Of a DNA stretch of 64,000 nucleotides, positions 21,065 through 31,758 are shown piece after piece. The stretch comes from Planctomyces sp. (GTDB taxonomy: Bacteria; Planctomycetota; Planctomycetia; Planctomycetales; Planctomycetaceae), in contig JAHBXW010000008.1 in NCBI GenBank assembly GCA_019636235.1, positions 62,001 to 126,000 on the forward strand. Reading direction: 5' to 3'. The notes under the pieces are model-generated. The model saw only the letters and a program-made list of their open reading frames with translations. It did not search any database and had not been told where the DNA came from. The first letter of the stretch is position 1. Every line of letters starts with the position of its first letter. Both the position numbers and the translations under genes were made by a program.

Positions 21065-22762
21065 ATGACACAGGCGGTGAGTGCTCGTCCCCGGGTGCTG
21101 GTTCTGGGCGCCGTTGAGGAGGCTCTCGAGCCCCTGATCGGGGAGTTGGAGCCGCACTGCGAACTCGTCGTCGCGGACGACGTCTCGGACGCCTTGCGGC
21201 GTCTGCGAGGGGAGAAGTTCCGCGGCGTGTGCGTCCTGTCCAAAGACATGGCGCCGGCCGGATTCCTGCTCGAAATCGGCGGAGTCCTCGCCAAGCTGCC
21301 CGACGGCGTCGCGCTGCTCGACATCGAGGGCCGGATCGTCTGGCATAACGCCCGGATGGGCCAGCTCGCCGGGGCCGCCGGACCGCTCGTCGGCGAAGAG
21401 TTCTTCAGCGCATTCAATAATCCCGAAATCATCGGCCCCGACTTCGCGCCGATCCATACCGCTCTCGCGCTCGGGCAGCCAGTCATCACGACGTTCAAGC
21501 TCGGCGACAAGACATTCCTCGAGCTCGACGCCAGCCCCATCGGCGACGCTGACGGCGAGCTGCCCGATTACTTGCTGGTCGTCGTCCGGGACCGCAGCAA
21601 GGAAATGCTGCAACGGCAGAAGCTGTCGGCCATCTACCAGGCCGGGTTGGAGCTTGGCGATCTGCAGCCGCAGGAGATCAGCGATCTGTCCGAGGAGGAC
21701 CGGGTCGAGCTGCTGAAGTCGAAGATTCTGCAGTTCACGCAGGATCTGCTCGAGTTCGAAACGGTGGAAGTCCGGCTCCTGAACCGGGAGACGCTGGAAC
21801 TCAAGGCGCTGTTGTCGGTCGGAATGCAGCCGGAAGCCCAGAAGCGCGTGCTGTTCGCCAGCGCCGAGGGGAACGGCGTGACGGGCTTCGTGGCGGCGAC
21901 CGGCCGCAGCTACCTGTGCGAGGACATCACGCGGGACCGCCTGTTTCTTCCGGGCGCCTTCGGCACCAAGAGTTCGCTGACGGTGCCGCTGATTCTGCAC
22001 GACGAGATCCTGGGGACGTTCAACGTCGAAAGCCCTCGTCCCGGCGCGTTCTCGCAGGACGACCTGCAGTTCCTGGAGCTGTTCTGCCGCGAAGTGGCCG
22101 TCGCCCTGAACACGCTGGACCTGCTGGCGGCGGAGAAGGCGTCGACGGCGGCGGAAAGCGCCCAGCAACTGCTGGCGGATGTCGCCTGCCCGACGGACAC
22201 GATCGTGAACGACGCGGCCTGGCTGCTGTCGCAGGCGAGCACGACGCCGGAAGCGGCGGAACGGATTCGCGGCATGGTCGCGCAGGTGCGCAGCGTGTGC
22301 CGTTCGATCCATACCTCGGGCGCGGCGGAAACGCCGGCCGTCCCCGGACCCGAGGATCGCCGCGCCGGGCTGGACGGCAAACGCGTGCTGATCGTCGATT
22401 CCGAGGCGTCGAACCGGCAGGCCGGGCACGAACTGCTGGGCCCGTTCGGCACGGTCGTCGAGACGGCCCGGTCGGGCGATGAAGCGCTGCAGATGCTGCA
22501 GTCGTTCCGCTACGACGTGATGGTGATCGACATCCGGCTGCCGGACATGACGGGGTCACAGTTGTTCGCCCGCATCCGCGAGTTGGGCGTTCCGACGCCC
22601 ATCATCCTGATGGCGGGGTTCGGCTACGACGCATCGCACTCGCTGGTCCGCGGACGTCAGATGGGCATGAAGTTCGCCATCTTCAAGCCATTCCGGCGCG
22701 AGCAGCTGTTGAACGCGGTTGAGCAGTCGGCGGCCGGCGAATCTTCGGCGGCCAGCGCCTGA
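21065..22762 (+). CDS. PAS-GAF sensor protein with C-terminal receiver domain
   Basis: The 565-residue soluble protein has four parts: an N-terminal receiver-like region (about 1-72), a PAS domain (about 75-185, LPDGVALLDIEGRIVWHNA), a GAF domain (about 215-360, with GNGVTGFVAATGRSYLCED), and a receiver domain (about 440-558). In the receiver the phospho-acceptor is Asp489 (VIDIRLPDMTG) and the lysine lies in FKPF. The acidic pocket reads VDSE rather than two adjacent acids, and the Thr/Ser switch position reads Ala (LMAG). Phosphorylation is therefore possible but signalling may be atypical. No histidine kinase or output domain is present, so it probably works through protein contacts. The sensed ligand is unknown. 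Confidence 0.85.
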   Translation: MTQAVSARPRVLVLGAVEEALEPLIGELEPHCELVVADDVSDALRRLRGEKFRGVCVLSKDMAPAGFLLEIGGVLAKLPDGVALLDIEGRIVWHNARMGQLAGAAGPLVGEEFFSAFNNPEIIGPDFAPIHTALALGQPVITTFKLGDKTFLELDASPIGDADGELPDYLLVVVRDRSKEMLQRQKLSAIYQAGLELGDLQPQEISDLSEEDRVELLKSKILQFTQDLLEFETVEVRLLNRETLELKALLSVGMQPEAQKRVLFASAEGNGVTGFVAATGRSYLCEDITRDRLFLPGAFGTKSSLTVPLILHDEILGTFNVESPRPGAFSQDDLQFLELFCREVAVALNTLDLLAAEKASTAAESAQQLLADVACPTDTIVNDAAWLLSQASTTPEAAERIRGMVAQVRSVCRSIHTSGAAETPAVPGPEDRRAGLDGKRVLIVDSEASNRQAGHELLGPFGTVVETARSGDEALQMLQSFRYDVMVIDIRLPDMTGSQLFARIRELGVPTPIILMAGFGYDASHSLVRGRQMGMKFAIFKPFRREQLLNAVEQSAAGESSAASA

Positions 22763-22784
22763 CCGCCGCGCGCCCGGGCCGCGA

Positions 22785-23429
22785 TCAGATCCGCGCGATC
22801 ATCTCTTCCGCGGGGAACCGCACCTTGGGCAGCGCCGCATGCTTGTCGTCGGCGGCGCGGTAACCAGCCGCGCAGGCCACGATCGTCATGTGGCCGGACT
22901 GCGGCAGTTGCAGCAGCTCGTCGTACTTGGCCGGCTGGATGCCTTCCAGCGGGCAGGTGTCGACGCCCAGCGCCGCGGCGGCCGTCATGAATGTGCCCAG
23001 CGCGATGTACACCTGCCGAGCCGCCCAGTCGTCCAGGTTGACCGCGGGGTTCGCCAGGAAGTTCAGCATCACGCCGCGAAATCCGCCGAGGGATTCCACC
23101 GGCACGCCGCGAACCTCACTGATCCTGCGGACGTAGCGATCGACGTCGTCCGCGCCGACGGATCGACGGATGGCGAATACGACGACATGCGACGCGTCGC
23201 GGACCTGCGACTGGCCCCACGAGATCGGCACGAGCTGCTGCTTCACGTCCGGCGACGTGATGACCAGGAACTTCCAGGGCTGCAGGCCGAAGCTGGAGGG
23301 CGTCATGACGAGCGCGTCTTCGAGCGCGCTCCAGACGTCCGCGGCGATGACGCGCTCGGAATCGAATTTCTTGCAGGCGTAGCGCCAGCGCATCTGGCGG
23401 GAGAGACTGTCGGGGGGCAGAGTCTGCAT
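22785..23429 (-). CDS. Nitroreductase family (NfsB-like) flavoprotein
   Basis: The 214-residue protein belongs to the FMN-dependent nitroreductase superfamily, NfsB/YfkO-like. FMN contacts are suggested by the N-terminal RYACKKFD and by TPSSFGLQPWKFLVI (about residues 43-57); the later block ALGVDTCPLEGIQPAKY is also typical. It would use NAD(P)H to reduce nitro compounds, quinones or related electrophiles in the cytoplasm. It converges on the PAS-GAF gene with a 22-base gap. Confidence 0.9.
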   Translation of the reverse strand: MQTLPPDSLSRQMRWRYACKKFDSERVIAADVWSALEDALVMTPSSFGLQPWKFLVITSPDVKQQLVPISWGQSQVRDASHVVVFAIRRSVGADDVDRYVRRISEVRGVPVESLGGFRGVMLNFLANPAVNLDDWAARQVYIALGTFMTAAAALGVDTCPLEGIQPAKYDELLQLPQSGHMTIVACAAGYRAADDKHAALPKVRFPAEEMIARI

Positions 23430-23591
23430 AAGGTCGCGCCGTCGTCGATCGATGGAGAGTCGACCGACTCTAGGCGTCCGCCGGCCGCGAGTCCAGCAGC
23501 GCTGTTCGCTCGTGCGTCCGCCGCGCCGCCCCGTAAACAGCCGGCCGACCGCGATGCCATTTCGCCAGCGGCCCAGCCCGATAACCGCCGT

Positions 23592-24638
23592 TCAGTAAGG
23601 CAGGCCGAGGCTGCCGTCCGCCCGGTCAATCAGGTTGTGGAACACCTTCCTGTCGACGTTCTCACTAATGAACCGGACGCTGCCGTCGAGCATCAGGAAC
23701 TGCGCGCCGCCCACGTGCTGGCTGCCGAATCCGCCGGGATTCAGAAGCGGGTTTTCAGGCAGCGGGGGAGCGGGCGGGCGGGGCATGACGGCTCCCCCGT
23801 CCTCATCCCCGTCGTTCTCGTCCGATTCCACCAGGGCCCCATACGTGGCCGCCTGTCTGCTTTGGTCGATCGGATACACGTCCGTGTAGCGTCCCTGTTC
23901 GTCGAGTTGAGGGGGCGACGTTTCCGTGCCCGGATCATTCGCGTACGGGCGGCGCATCGGCGTGTCGTTGATCCGTGTCCCGCCATTGCGGAGCGTGGCG
24001 CGCGTCCCGGAGATCCAGCCCAGGTCGATCGGGTCGCGGAGCTGCTCGCCGACGCCGATCGTGTGCGACTGTCCGTCGGCGATCTCATCGAAACTCAAGA
24101 AGCTGTTCAGGTAAAACGTGCCGTGGTTCGTCGCCTGAATCGGGGCGGCATCGGGATGGTGCGCGCCGGCGTAATTCGAGAGTCCGGCGCCGTCCATGGG
24201 CGGGGCGCCGGACGTGCGCGCACCGACATGCGATGGACACAGCAGCAGGGGAATGACGACGCGCGCGGCGCGGCCATTGACCTCCGCATAGGACGATTCC
24301 GACTGGTCGATGGCGGCGAACACGGGAATCTGATCCAGGTGCGGCAGGATTGCCGCCACCCAGCTGTGGTGAAACCCCGAAGGGTGGTTGTACACCGGTC
24401 CGCGGGCGTTGATCGTTCCGGCCGGCAGACGCGCGAACGAGTCGTAGTAGCCCTGCAGGGCCAGCCCGATCTGCATCAGGTTCGACTTGCACTGGTTGCG
24501 GCGGGCCGCCTCCCGCGCCTGCTGCACCGCGGGCAGCAGCAGCGCGATCAGAATCGCGATGATGGCGATCACCACCAGCATCTCGATCAGTGTGAAACCC
24601 CGAGAGGCGCGGGTTCGAAAAGCAGCTGGATCGGGCAT
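23592..24638 (-). CDS. DUF1559-family prepilin-like protein
   Basis: The 348-residue protein has the canonical planctomycete form: short basic leader, prepilin cleavage motif RGFTLIEMLVVIAII, a hydrophobic helix (about residues 16-38), then QQAREAARRNQCKSNLMQIG. The family's C-terminal signature HVGGAQFLMLDGSVRFISE is intact. ATG at 24638 gives the usual short leader. It is likely processed by a prepilin peptidase and displayed at the cell surface; the biological role is not established. It is far more canonical than the copy at 19287. Confidence 0.92.
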   Translation of the reverse strand: MPDPAAFRTRASRGFTLIEMLVVIAIIAILIALLLPAVQQAREAARRNQCKSNLMQIGLALQGYYDSFARLPAGTINARGPVYNHPSGFHHSWVAAILPHLDQIPVFAAIDQSESSYAEVNGRAARVVIPLLLCPSHVGARTSGAPPMDGAGLSNYAGAHHPDAAPIQATNHGTFYLNSFLSFDEIADGQSHTIGVGEQLRDPIDLGWISGTRATLRNGGTRINDTPMRRPYANDPGTETSPPQLDEQGRYTDVYPIDQSRQAATYGALVESDENDGDEDGGAVMPRPPAPPLPENPLLNPGGFGSQHVGGAQFLMLDGSVRFISENVDRKVFHNLIDRADGSLGLPY

Positions 24639-24811
24639 CGTGGACGCTCGTGAACAATTCGCGACGGCGTGGATCGGCATGGGTGTGTACGCCCGACTGG
24701 CTGCAGTCGTGGGCGCGATTTTGACCGGTCCGCATGGCTGCCGGCCAGCCTGCGATCCCTCCAAACGGCTGCCGAATCGCAAATCGCCTCTCACCGCGGG
24801 AGCCCGCCCTT

Positions 24812-26248
24812 TCAGCCGACGGCCTTCCCCGTGATCCGCGTGTAGGCCTCCCCCTCGTTCAGCGTCGGCCGTTCGGGCCGCCCGTTGGCGCGGAACACCA
24901 GTTGGCTGTGGTCGATCCCCAACAGATACAGAATCGTCGCGTGCAGGTCGTGCACGTGCAGGCGGTCCTCGACGGCATGGAACCCGAGGTCGTCCGTCGC
25001 GCCGATCACCTGCCCGCCGCGAACCCCGCCGCCGGCCAGCCACATCGTGAAGCCGGCCGGATTGTGGTCGCGCCCGTCCCCCTTCTCGGACATCGGCGTC
25101 CGGCCGAATTCCCCGCCCCAGATGACCAGCGTGTCGTCCAGCAGGCCCCGCCGCTTCAGGTCCGTCAGCAGCGCGGCTACGGGCTGATCCGTTTCGGCGA
25201 ATCGCGCGGCATGATTCTTCTCGATCCCGGCGTGCGCGTCCCATTTGCTGCCCGACCCGGAATATAACTGCACGAATCGGACGCCGCGCTCGACAAGCCG
25301 CCGCGCCAGCAGGCAGTTGCGTCCGAACGGCGCCGTGACAGGATTGTCGAGTCCGTAAAGCTTTTGCGTCTCGGCCGTTTCCCCGCCCAGCTCAATGGCT
25401 TCGGGGGCGTGCGCCTGCATGCGGAAGGCGAGTTCGTACGCCCGAATCCGCGCATCGAGTTCCGTCTGCTGGGGGCGGGCGTCCGCGTGCTCGCGGTTGA
25501 TGTCATGCAGCAGCTTCAGCCGGGCCTGCTGCCGCGGAGGAGTGACGTCGGGCGCGGGGTTCAGCCAGCGGATCGGCTCATCGCCGAGTTCCAGTTTCGT
25601 TCCCTGATGCGCGGCCGGCATGAAGCCCGCCCCCCAGTTCCGGGGCCCGTTGATCACTGAATCCTTCGAGTCCGTCATGACCACGAAGGCCGGCAGGTTC
25701 TGGTTCTCCGTGCCCAGCCCGTAGCTGACCCAGGCGCCCAGCGAGGGCCGGCCGGCGAGCGGCGAGCCGGTGTTCATCTGGCAGACGCCGCCCGAATGGT
25801 TGATGCCGTTCGTCCAGCAGGAGCGGATGACGGCCAGGTCGTCGGCGCGGGCGGCCGTCCAGGGGAGCCAGTCGGAGACCCACAGGCCGGATTCCCCGTG
25901 CTGCCGCCAGCGGCGTTTCGAGGCCAGCAGGGGCGATTCGATCTCGCCCATCGCGGTGATGACGCGTTTGTAGCCGGGAGGCAGCGGCTGGCCGGCGAGG
26001 CGGTTGAGCTCGGGCTTGGGGTCGAAGGAATCGAGATGGCTGGGGCCGCCCTCCATGAACAGGAAGATGACGCGTTTGGCGAGGGCCGGGAGCTGCCGCG
26101 GCGTGTGAAGCGGCGGGGCGGCGGCGTCCGCCCGGAGCGGGGCGTCGCGGAGCAGCGCCGACAGAACAATGGCGCCAAAGCCTCCGCCTCCGCGCAGAAG
26201 GGCCTCCCGGCGGGTGGCTGCGAAGGGGGACGGGGCGTCGTCGGTCAT
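24812..26248 (-). CDS. DUF1501 domain protein
   Basis: The 478-residue protein belongs to DUF1501, an alkaline-phosphatase/sulfatase-fold relative abundant in planctomycetes. ATG 26248 opens a twin-arginine-like leader (TRREALLRGGGGFG...), so export through Tat is likely. Family blocks seen are VIFLFMEGGPSHLDSFDPKP, GGVCQMNTG, and IWGGEFGRTPMSEKGDGRDH near the C-terminus, with putative metal-binding Asp and His residues. These genes usually sit beside a DUF1549/DUF1553 cytochrome gene. None is adjacent here. Biochemical function is unknown. Confidence 0.9.
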   Translation of the reverse strand: MTDDAPSPFAATRREALLRGGGGFGAIVLSALLRDAPLRADAAAPPLHTPRQLPALAKRVIFLFMEGGPSHLDSFDPKPELNRLAGQPLPPGYKRVITAMGEIESPLLASKRRWRQHGESGLWVSDWLPWTAARADDLAVIRSCWTNGINHSGGVCQMNTGSPLAGRPSLGAWVSYGLGTENQNLPAFVVMTDSKDSVINGPRNWGAGFMPAAHQGTKLELGDEPIRWLNPAPDVTPPRQQARLKLLHDINREHADARPQQTELDARIRAYELAFRMQAHAPEAIELGGETAETQKLYGLDNPVTAPFGRNCLLARRLVERGVRFVQLYSGSGSKWDAHAGIEKNHAARFAETDQPVAALLTDLKRRGLLDDTLVIWGGEFGRTPMSEKGDGRDHNPAGFTMWLAGGGVRGGQVIGATDDLGFHAVEDRLHVHDLHATILYLLGIDHSQLVFRANGRPERPTLNEGEAYTRITGKAVG

Positions 26249-26776
26249 CGCGCGCTGGCTCCCGGGAACGAAGTTCCGGATGGACGATGCATCAGGCGAA
26301 CCTGATGATAACCTTGAAGTCGGCGCGGGGCACTCGCGAGGAGCGGAGAATTCGACCGTTCTCGCGAGTTCCCAGCAGGCTCGCCCGCAGGGGCGGCCAT
26401 TCAAGACGCGCATCGGAGACAGGCGATGGGGCAGCGAGGAACCATGGTGCGGAAGCCGGCCGGCAAGTTCCCGCATCTGCAGAAGAAGAAGCAGCAGAAT
26501 CGGCCGGTGCGACCGTCGAAGCCCCGGGGGCGCTGAGTTTCGGGGGCGCGCGGCCGTCCAGACGCGGCCCGTCAGGTTTGCCTGATCGGCGCGTCTGGTG
26601 CAGGCCTTGCGCGGGGGGGCGGCGCGTGCCGCACCGGACAGGACTTCTCTAGCGGCCTGTCCGATAGCATGGACTGGACACGTCCTTCGGAGGAGCGCGC
26701 GCTGCGCCTCGGAAGGTGGACTGGACGGGGCGCACGGACCGCGCCCGGACAATCTTCGCCACGGATGGTGAGTGAC
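26249..26776. other. Divergent intergenic region with inverted repeats
   Basis: Apart from a possible 36-codon gene (26426-26536) no coding sequence is supported. Inverted repeats are CATCAGG/CCTGATG (26290-26307, 4-base loop), ACTCGCGAG/CTCGCGAGT (26332-26340 and 26361-26369), and CGGACAGG/CCTGTCCG (26635-26642 and 26656-26663). Any of them could be operators or hairpins for the two divergent flanking genes. Confidence 0.5.
26426..26536 (+). CDS. Possible small basic protein (36 residues)
   Basis: ATG 26426 lies 6 bases after GGAGA (26415-26419), a good Shine-Dalgarno. The product begins MGQRGTMVRKPAGKF, contains QKKKQQNRP and ends KPRGR. Roughly one residue in three is Lys or Arg, with no acidic residue, and there is no hydrophobic segment. 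The composition resembles small ribosome-associated or nucleic-acid-binding proteins. An internal ATG at 26444 also has GAGGA upstream. I recognise no family. GC-rich DNA readily yields Arg/Pro-rich frames, so this may be chance. Confidence 0.4.
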   Translation: MGQRGTMVRKPAGKFPHLQKKKQQNRPVRPSKPRGR

Positions 26777-27796
26777 ATGCTGCGATCTCTTCTGTTGCGC
26801 CACGCGGCGTTCGCCAGCGTCGCGCAGGTGGTGCTGATCGCCGGGCCGATCAGCATGGGGCACGCACAGTTCGTGCCGGGCACAGGCAAGCTCGTCAACA
26901 CCGACGACCTCGAGCAGGAGAACTGGAGCTACAACTTCAATTTTCCCAAGAGCAGCAAGGAAGAGGACGAGCAGATCCGTTATCCGCTCGGCCAGTCCAA
27001 CAACAACATGTGGCTGGAAAGCCCCAAACGCGGCGCTCCGGACGTCGTTCGACGCGTTGAGACGCCCCCCGGCGGGCTGGCCGGCAGCAAGGGCGCCCTG
27101 TACCTGCGGACCCGCGACAGCGGCATTCCCGGACGCCCGGGCTTCAAACAGGCCCAGGACGACTTCATCCTCGCCGCCCGGCCGGTGTCCGTCGCCCAGT
27201 CCCCCAGCTTCGTCGTGCGGGTGTTTCTGCCCGAGTGGAATGAATGGGAACAGCGCGCCGGCGTGTCGTTCGGCATCCGTGCCGGGCTGACCGGTCCGAT
27301 GGAAAAGGAGAAGCCGGCGAAGTCCGTCAAACGTCTGTTCAACCGCAACGCGAAGGAAAAGGTCGTCGAGATGGAGCCCTACTACCCGGGCTTCTTCCTC
27401 GAATTCGTGCCGAAGTCCTCGCCGCATAACAAGGTCGGAACCGACCACGCGATGCTGCTGATCCGCGCCAACGAGATGGGTCACGAGGTTCCCGGCCCGC
27501 GGCTGATGCAGACCGGCTGGTGGACATTCGGCATGTCGGTGACGCCCGACGCCCGCTGCCACTATTACGCCTGCCAGGGGGTTCGCGACCTGACGGAGCG
27601 GGATTACCTGACCTCCACGCTGCCGTACAACATCCGCGGCACAACGTTCAACACGATCTTCTTCAACGTCTGTTCGGCGGATGACGGGAACTCGTGGTCC
27701 ACGCCCTGGATCATCGACGACCCCAAGGTGTTCTGCATCCCGTCCGGACAGATCCCGCAGTTCGCGAATCAGTCCATCGAGCGACTCGGCTTCTGA
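26777..27796 (+). CDS. Secreted protein of unknown function
   Basis: The 339-residue product has a signal peptide (residues 1-29, ending GHAQ) from ATG 26777; an in-frame ATG at 26765 would add four residues. The mature protein is predicted mainly beta, with many Trp, Phe and Asn. It includes stretches that read like a jelly-roll (SFVVRVFLPEWNEWEQRAG, GWWTFGMSVTPDARCHYYAC) and a conserved-looking end (TIFFNVCSADDGNSWSTPW). Four cysteines occur in the C-terminal third and could form disulfides. The pattern suggests a carbohydrate- or surface-binding sandwich, but I assign no family. Confidence 0.75.
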   Translation: MLRSLLLRHAAFASVAQVVLIAGPISMGHAQFVPGTGKLVNTDDLEQENWSYNFNFPKSSKEEDEQIRYPLGQSNNNMWLESPKRGAPDVVRRVETPPGGLAGSKGALYLRTRDSGIPGRPGFKQAQDDFILAARPVSVAQSPSFVVRVFLPEWNEWEQRAGVSFGIRAGLTGPMEKEKPAKSVKRLFNRNAKEKVVEMEPYYPGFFLEFVPKSSPHNKVGTDHAMLLIRANEMGHEVPGPRLMQTGWWTFGMSVTPDARCHYYACQGVRDLTERDYLTSTLPYNIRGTTFNTIFFNVCSADDGNSWSTPWIIDDPKVFCIPSGQIPQFANQSIERLGF

Positions 27797-27810
27797 GAGT
27801 GCAGGCGGTC

Positions 27811-27864
27811 CGGCGAAATACGGCTCGGCATGGGAAGGATTCCAATGCCGGGCCTTCGCCGTTT
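27811..27864. terminator. Bidirectional terminator between convergent genes
   Basis: A long two-part hairpin lies between the secreted-protein gene and murJ. CGGCGAA (27811-27817) pairs with TTCGCCG (27855-27861), and GGCTCGGCAT (27822-27831) pairs with ATGCCGGGCC (27845-27854) with one G-U. A short T run follows on the plus strand. Position between convergent genes fits termination from either side. Confidence 0.65.
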
Positions 27865-27883
27865 CCGGGGCTTGTAGAAATTG

Positions 27884-29281
27884 TCAGGCCGCGCGGCGCG
27901 ACGCCTGCGAAGCGTCGGACGCATCGGCGGCCTCCGCCCGACGCCGGCGCGTCCGCAACTCGACCGCCACCACGGCGCCCAGGCCAAGCGTCCCCAGCAG
28001 GTACGCGGCGGCGGTGGCCAGCGCGATGCCCGGCGCGCCCAGCGGACCCATCAGCCACACGTTCAACAGCGAGTTCGCTGCCAGCGTGCCCGCCGACATC
28101 GCCAGCACCACGCGGTTCATCTGCAGCGCCTGACCGGCCCGCGCCAGCAGCGTGCTCAACAGAAAGAACGGGAGTTGCACGGCGCACAGCCCCTGGATCA
28201 GCGCCACGCGCTCGGCGACTTCGGACGTCAGCCGGCCCCGCTCGAACGTCAGTCGCACGATTTCAAACGAGCCGGCGCACAGCCCGATCGTAAACGGCAT
28301 CGCCACCGCCGCCAGAATCAAACCGTACCGCTTCAGCCAGCGCCCGAACTCTCCCGGCTGCTCGGCCGCCGCCAGACGCGACAGGTGCGGAAAGGCGACT
28401 CGCAGCACCGTCAACATGACGAGGCTCATGACCATCGCCACAAACCGGTTGCCGTAATTCATCTCGGAGACGACGCCCGGCCCCAGCAGCGACGCCATCG
28501 CCCGGTCCACGAGCTGGATGCCCGCGTACATCAGCGTCGCCAGAAAAGCCGGCCACAGCCGTCCCGCAAGCTGCCATTCCAGCGCGCCGGGCCGGGCCCA
28601 CCGCGGCAGCGCCCGATACCGCGTTCGCGACAACTGCACCAGGTTGATGACCAGCTCCAGCAGCGAGCCCAGCATCACGCCCACCACCAGCGGACGCGCG
28701 ATGAGCGGCCCTTGATCGACGAGCAGCGCCCCGATCGCTGTCAATGACAACACGGCCGGACCCGCGGCCACCAGTCCGAACCGCCCCTCGGTGTTCGACA
28801 AGAGGCCCCACAGGTGCGCCACCCCGGCGATCACCGTGTACGGCGACGACATCCACAGCAGCCTCAGCGTCAGCGCCCGCGTCGATTCGTCGAACCCGGG
28901 CGACAACCCATCCAGCAGCCAAGGCCCCGCCGCCGCCCCGGCGAATCCGCCGGCCGCCAGCAGCAGAATCCCCCACCCCATCGCGCGCTGCTGCGCGGCG
29001 ATCTCGGCCGCTGGCCCCTCGGTGCGTCGAATCACCAGCAGCTGCGGGATCAGGGCCGCCCCCAGCGCTCCGGCCAGCGAGCTGTAAATCAATGTCGGGA
29101 TCGACAGCGCGACCAGATAGGCGTCGAGCACCGGCGCGGCGCCGTAGCGCGACGCCACGAGCAGCTCCCGCCCCAGGCCGATGAACTTGCCGCACACGGT
29201 CACCAGGCCCGTCAGGGCCAGCGCCCGCCCGGTCGGACTCGCCAGCGCGATCGACAGGCGGCGGAGAGCGGCGGACAGCAT
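27884..29281 (-). CDS. murJ: Lipid II flippase MurJ-like protein
   Basis: The 465-residue integral membrane protein of the MVF/MurJ family has about 12-14 hydrophobic segments. Recognisable parts are the N-terminal [31 protein letters not shown], with the helix-1/2 residues typical of MurJ, and the central [33 protein letters not shown]. MurJ moves lipid-linked peptidoglycan precursors across the cytoplasmic membrane. Some planctomycete paralogues may serve other polysaccharides, and the lack of peptidoglycan-gene neighbours leaves that open. It is divergent from the hydrolase gene at 29450. Confidence 0.85.
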   Translation of the reverse strand: MLSAALRRLSIALASPTGRALALTGLVTVCGKFIGLGRELLVASRYGAAPVLDAYLVALSIPTLIYSSLAGALGAALIPQLLVIRRTEGPAAEIAAQQRAMGWGILLLAAGGFAGAAAGPWLLDGLSPGFDESTRALTLRLLWMSSPYTVIAGVAHLWGLLSNTEGRFGLVAAGPAVLSLTAIGALLVDQGPLIARPLVVGVMLGSLLELVINLVQLSRTRYRALPRWARPGALEWQLAGRLWPAFLATLMYAGIQLVDRAMASLLGPGVVSEMNYGNRFVAMVMSLVMLTVLRVAFPHLSRLAAAEQPGEFGRWLKRYGLILAAVAMPFTIGLCAGSFEIVRLTFERGRLTSEVAERVALIQGLCAVQLPFFLLSTLLARAGQALQMNRVVLAMSAGTLAANSLLNVWLMGPLGAPGIALATAAAYLLGTLGLGAVVAVELRTRRRRAEAADASDASQASRRAA

Positions 29282-29449
29282 GGGAGGAGAAATCCGGATT
29301 GCGGGGCGGAACTTTCCGCCAAGTCCGCCCGCACGGTCAAGAGCGTTTGCTTGGGGGACTGTTGCGACAGCTTCAGCGCCCTGCCCCGGGGCGCCCCGCG
29401 GGCTCTCGACTCAGGCTGGACATTCGCTGACGTCCGCTACACTCCGCCC

Positions 29450-30319
29450 GTGTCTCACGCCGACTGGAAATCCGAGTTCCCATTCACGCCACGGTTCTTC
29501 GACCTCGACGGGCATCGTTACAGCTACGTCGACGAAGGACAGGGGCCGGTCCTGCTGTGCGTCCACGGCAACCCGACCTGGTCGTTCGCCTGGCGCGGCG
29601 TCATCTCGGCTTTCCGGGACAGCCATCGCGTGATCGCCGTTGATCACATCGGCTGCGGCCGGTCGGACAAGCCGCGGGACTACGAATACCGGCTGGCACG
29701 GCATGTCGAGAACCTGACCCGGTTCGTCGACGGGCTGGGGCTGGAGAACATCACGCTGGTCGCCCACGACTGGGGCGGCTGCATCGGCATGGGGGCCGCG
29801 GTCGCCCGTCCAGACCGATTCGGTCGCTTCATCCTGATGAACACGGCGGCGTTCCGGTCGCGGCGAATCCCGCTGCGAATCGCGGTCTGCCGGATTCCGG
29901 GGTTCGGCGCGCTCGCCGTCCGGGGGCTGAACGGATTCAGCCGGGCGGCGCTGACCATGGCGGTCGAGCGGCCGCTGTCTCCGGCGGCGCGGGCGGGCTA
30001 TCTCGCCCCCTACGATTCCTGGGCCCATCGCATCGCCGTGCACGAGTTTGTGCGGGACATCCCCCTGAGCCCGGCGCATCGCAGTTACGAGACGCTGGCG
30101 GAAGTGGAAGTTGGCCTCGTGCAGTTCGTCGACCGACCGATGCTGCTCCCCTGGGGGATGCGGGACTGGTGCTTCACTCCGGCATTTCTGCGGGAATGGC
30201 GGGAGAGGTTCCCGAAGGCGCGGACCGCTGAGTTCGCGGATGCGGGACACTACATCTTCGATGATGCCGGCGACCGGCTCATCGCGTCGATGCGCGAGTT
30301 CATCGACGCGACCCGCTGA
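29450..30319 (+). CDS. Alpha/beta hydrolase, haloalkane dehalogenase-like
   Basis: The 289-residue protein starts at GTG 29450; no strong Shine-Dalgarno is visible. The fold is clear: [11 protein letters not shown] carries the oxyanion-hole region, the nucleophile elbow [10 protein letters not shown] has Asp107 (Asp rather than Ser), and the catalytic histidine is His267 (DAGHYIF). An Asp nucleophile is the mark of haloalkane dehalogenases and of OleB-type beta-lactone decarboxylases, both of which share these motifs. No oleA/C/D genes are near, so the substrate remains open. The protein is cytoplasmic. Confidence 0.87.
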   Translation: MSHADWKSEFPFTPRFFDLDGHRYSYVDEGQGPVLLCVHGNPTWSFAWRGVISAFRDSHRVIAVDHIGCGRSDKPRDYEYRLARHVENLTRFVDGLGLENITLVAHDWGGCIGMGAAVARPDRFGRFILMNTAAFRSRRIPLRIAVCRIPGFGALAVRGLNGFSRAALTMAVERPLSPAARAGYLAPYDSWAHRIAVHEFVRDIPLSPAHRSYETLAEVEVGLVQFVDRPMLLPWGMRDWCFTPAFLREWRERFPKARTAEFADAGHYIFDDAGDRLIASMREFIDATR

Positions 30320-30338
30320 CTCCGGGGCCACGCTTCGC

Positions 30339-31568
<1,230 letters not shown>

Positions 31569-31758
31569 GCATGTCGCTCCAGAAAGGACCGGACTGGCCC
31601 AAGAAGAGAAGCGATCCGCCGGGCGGAGTCAACGCGAACTCCGCACGGGGAGGTTCCGTGGCGCCGGTTCGCCGGAAATCGAGGCCCCAGGCCGTTTGAA
31701 TCTGAATCGCCCCTCAGCTTTCGCGGGTTTTGAGACGCGCCGGGGCGATGGGCCGCGG

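Noticed and set aside
29450-30319. Part of an ole (long-chain olefin) biosynthesis cluster
   Set aside because: The hydrolase resembles OleB, but no thiolase, ligase or reductase gene lies nearby; the neighbours are murJ and glutamate dehydrogenase.
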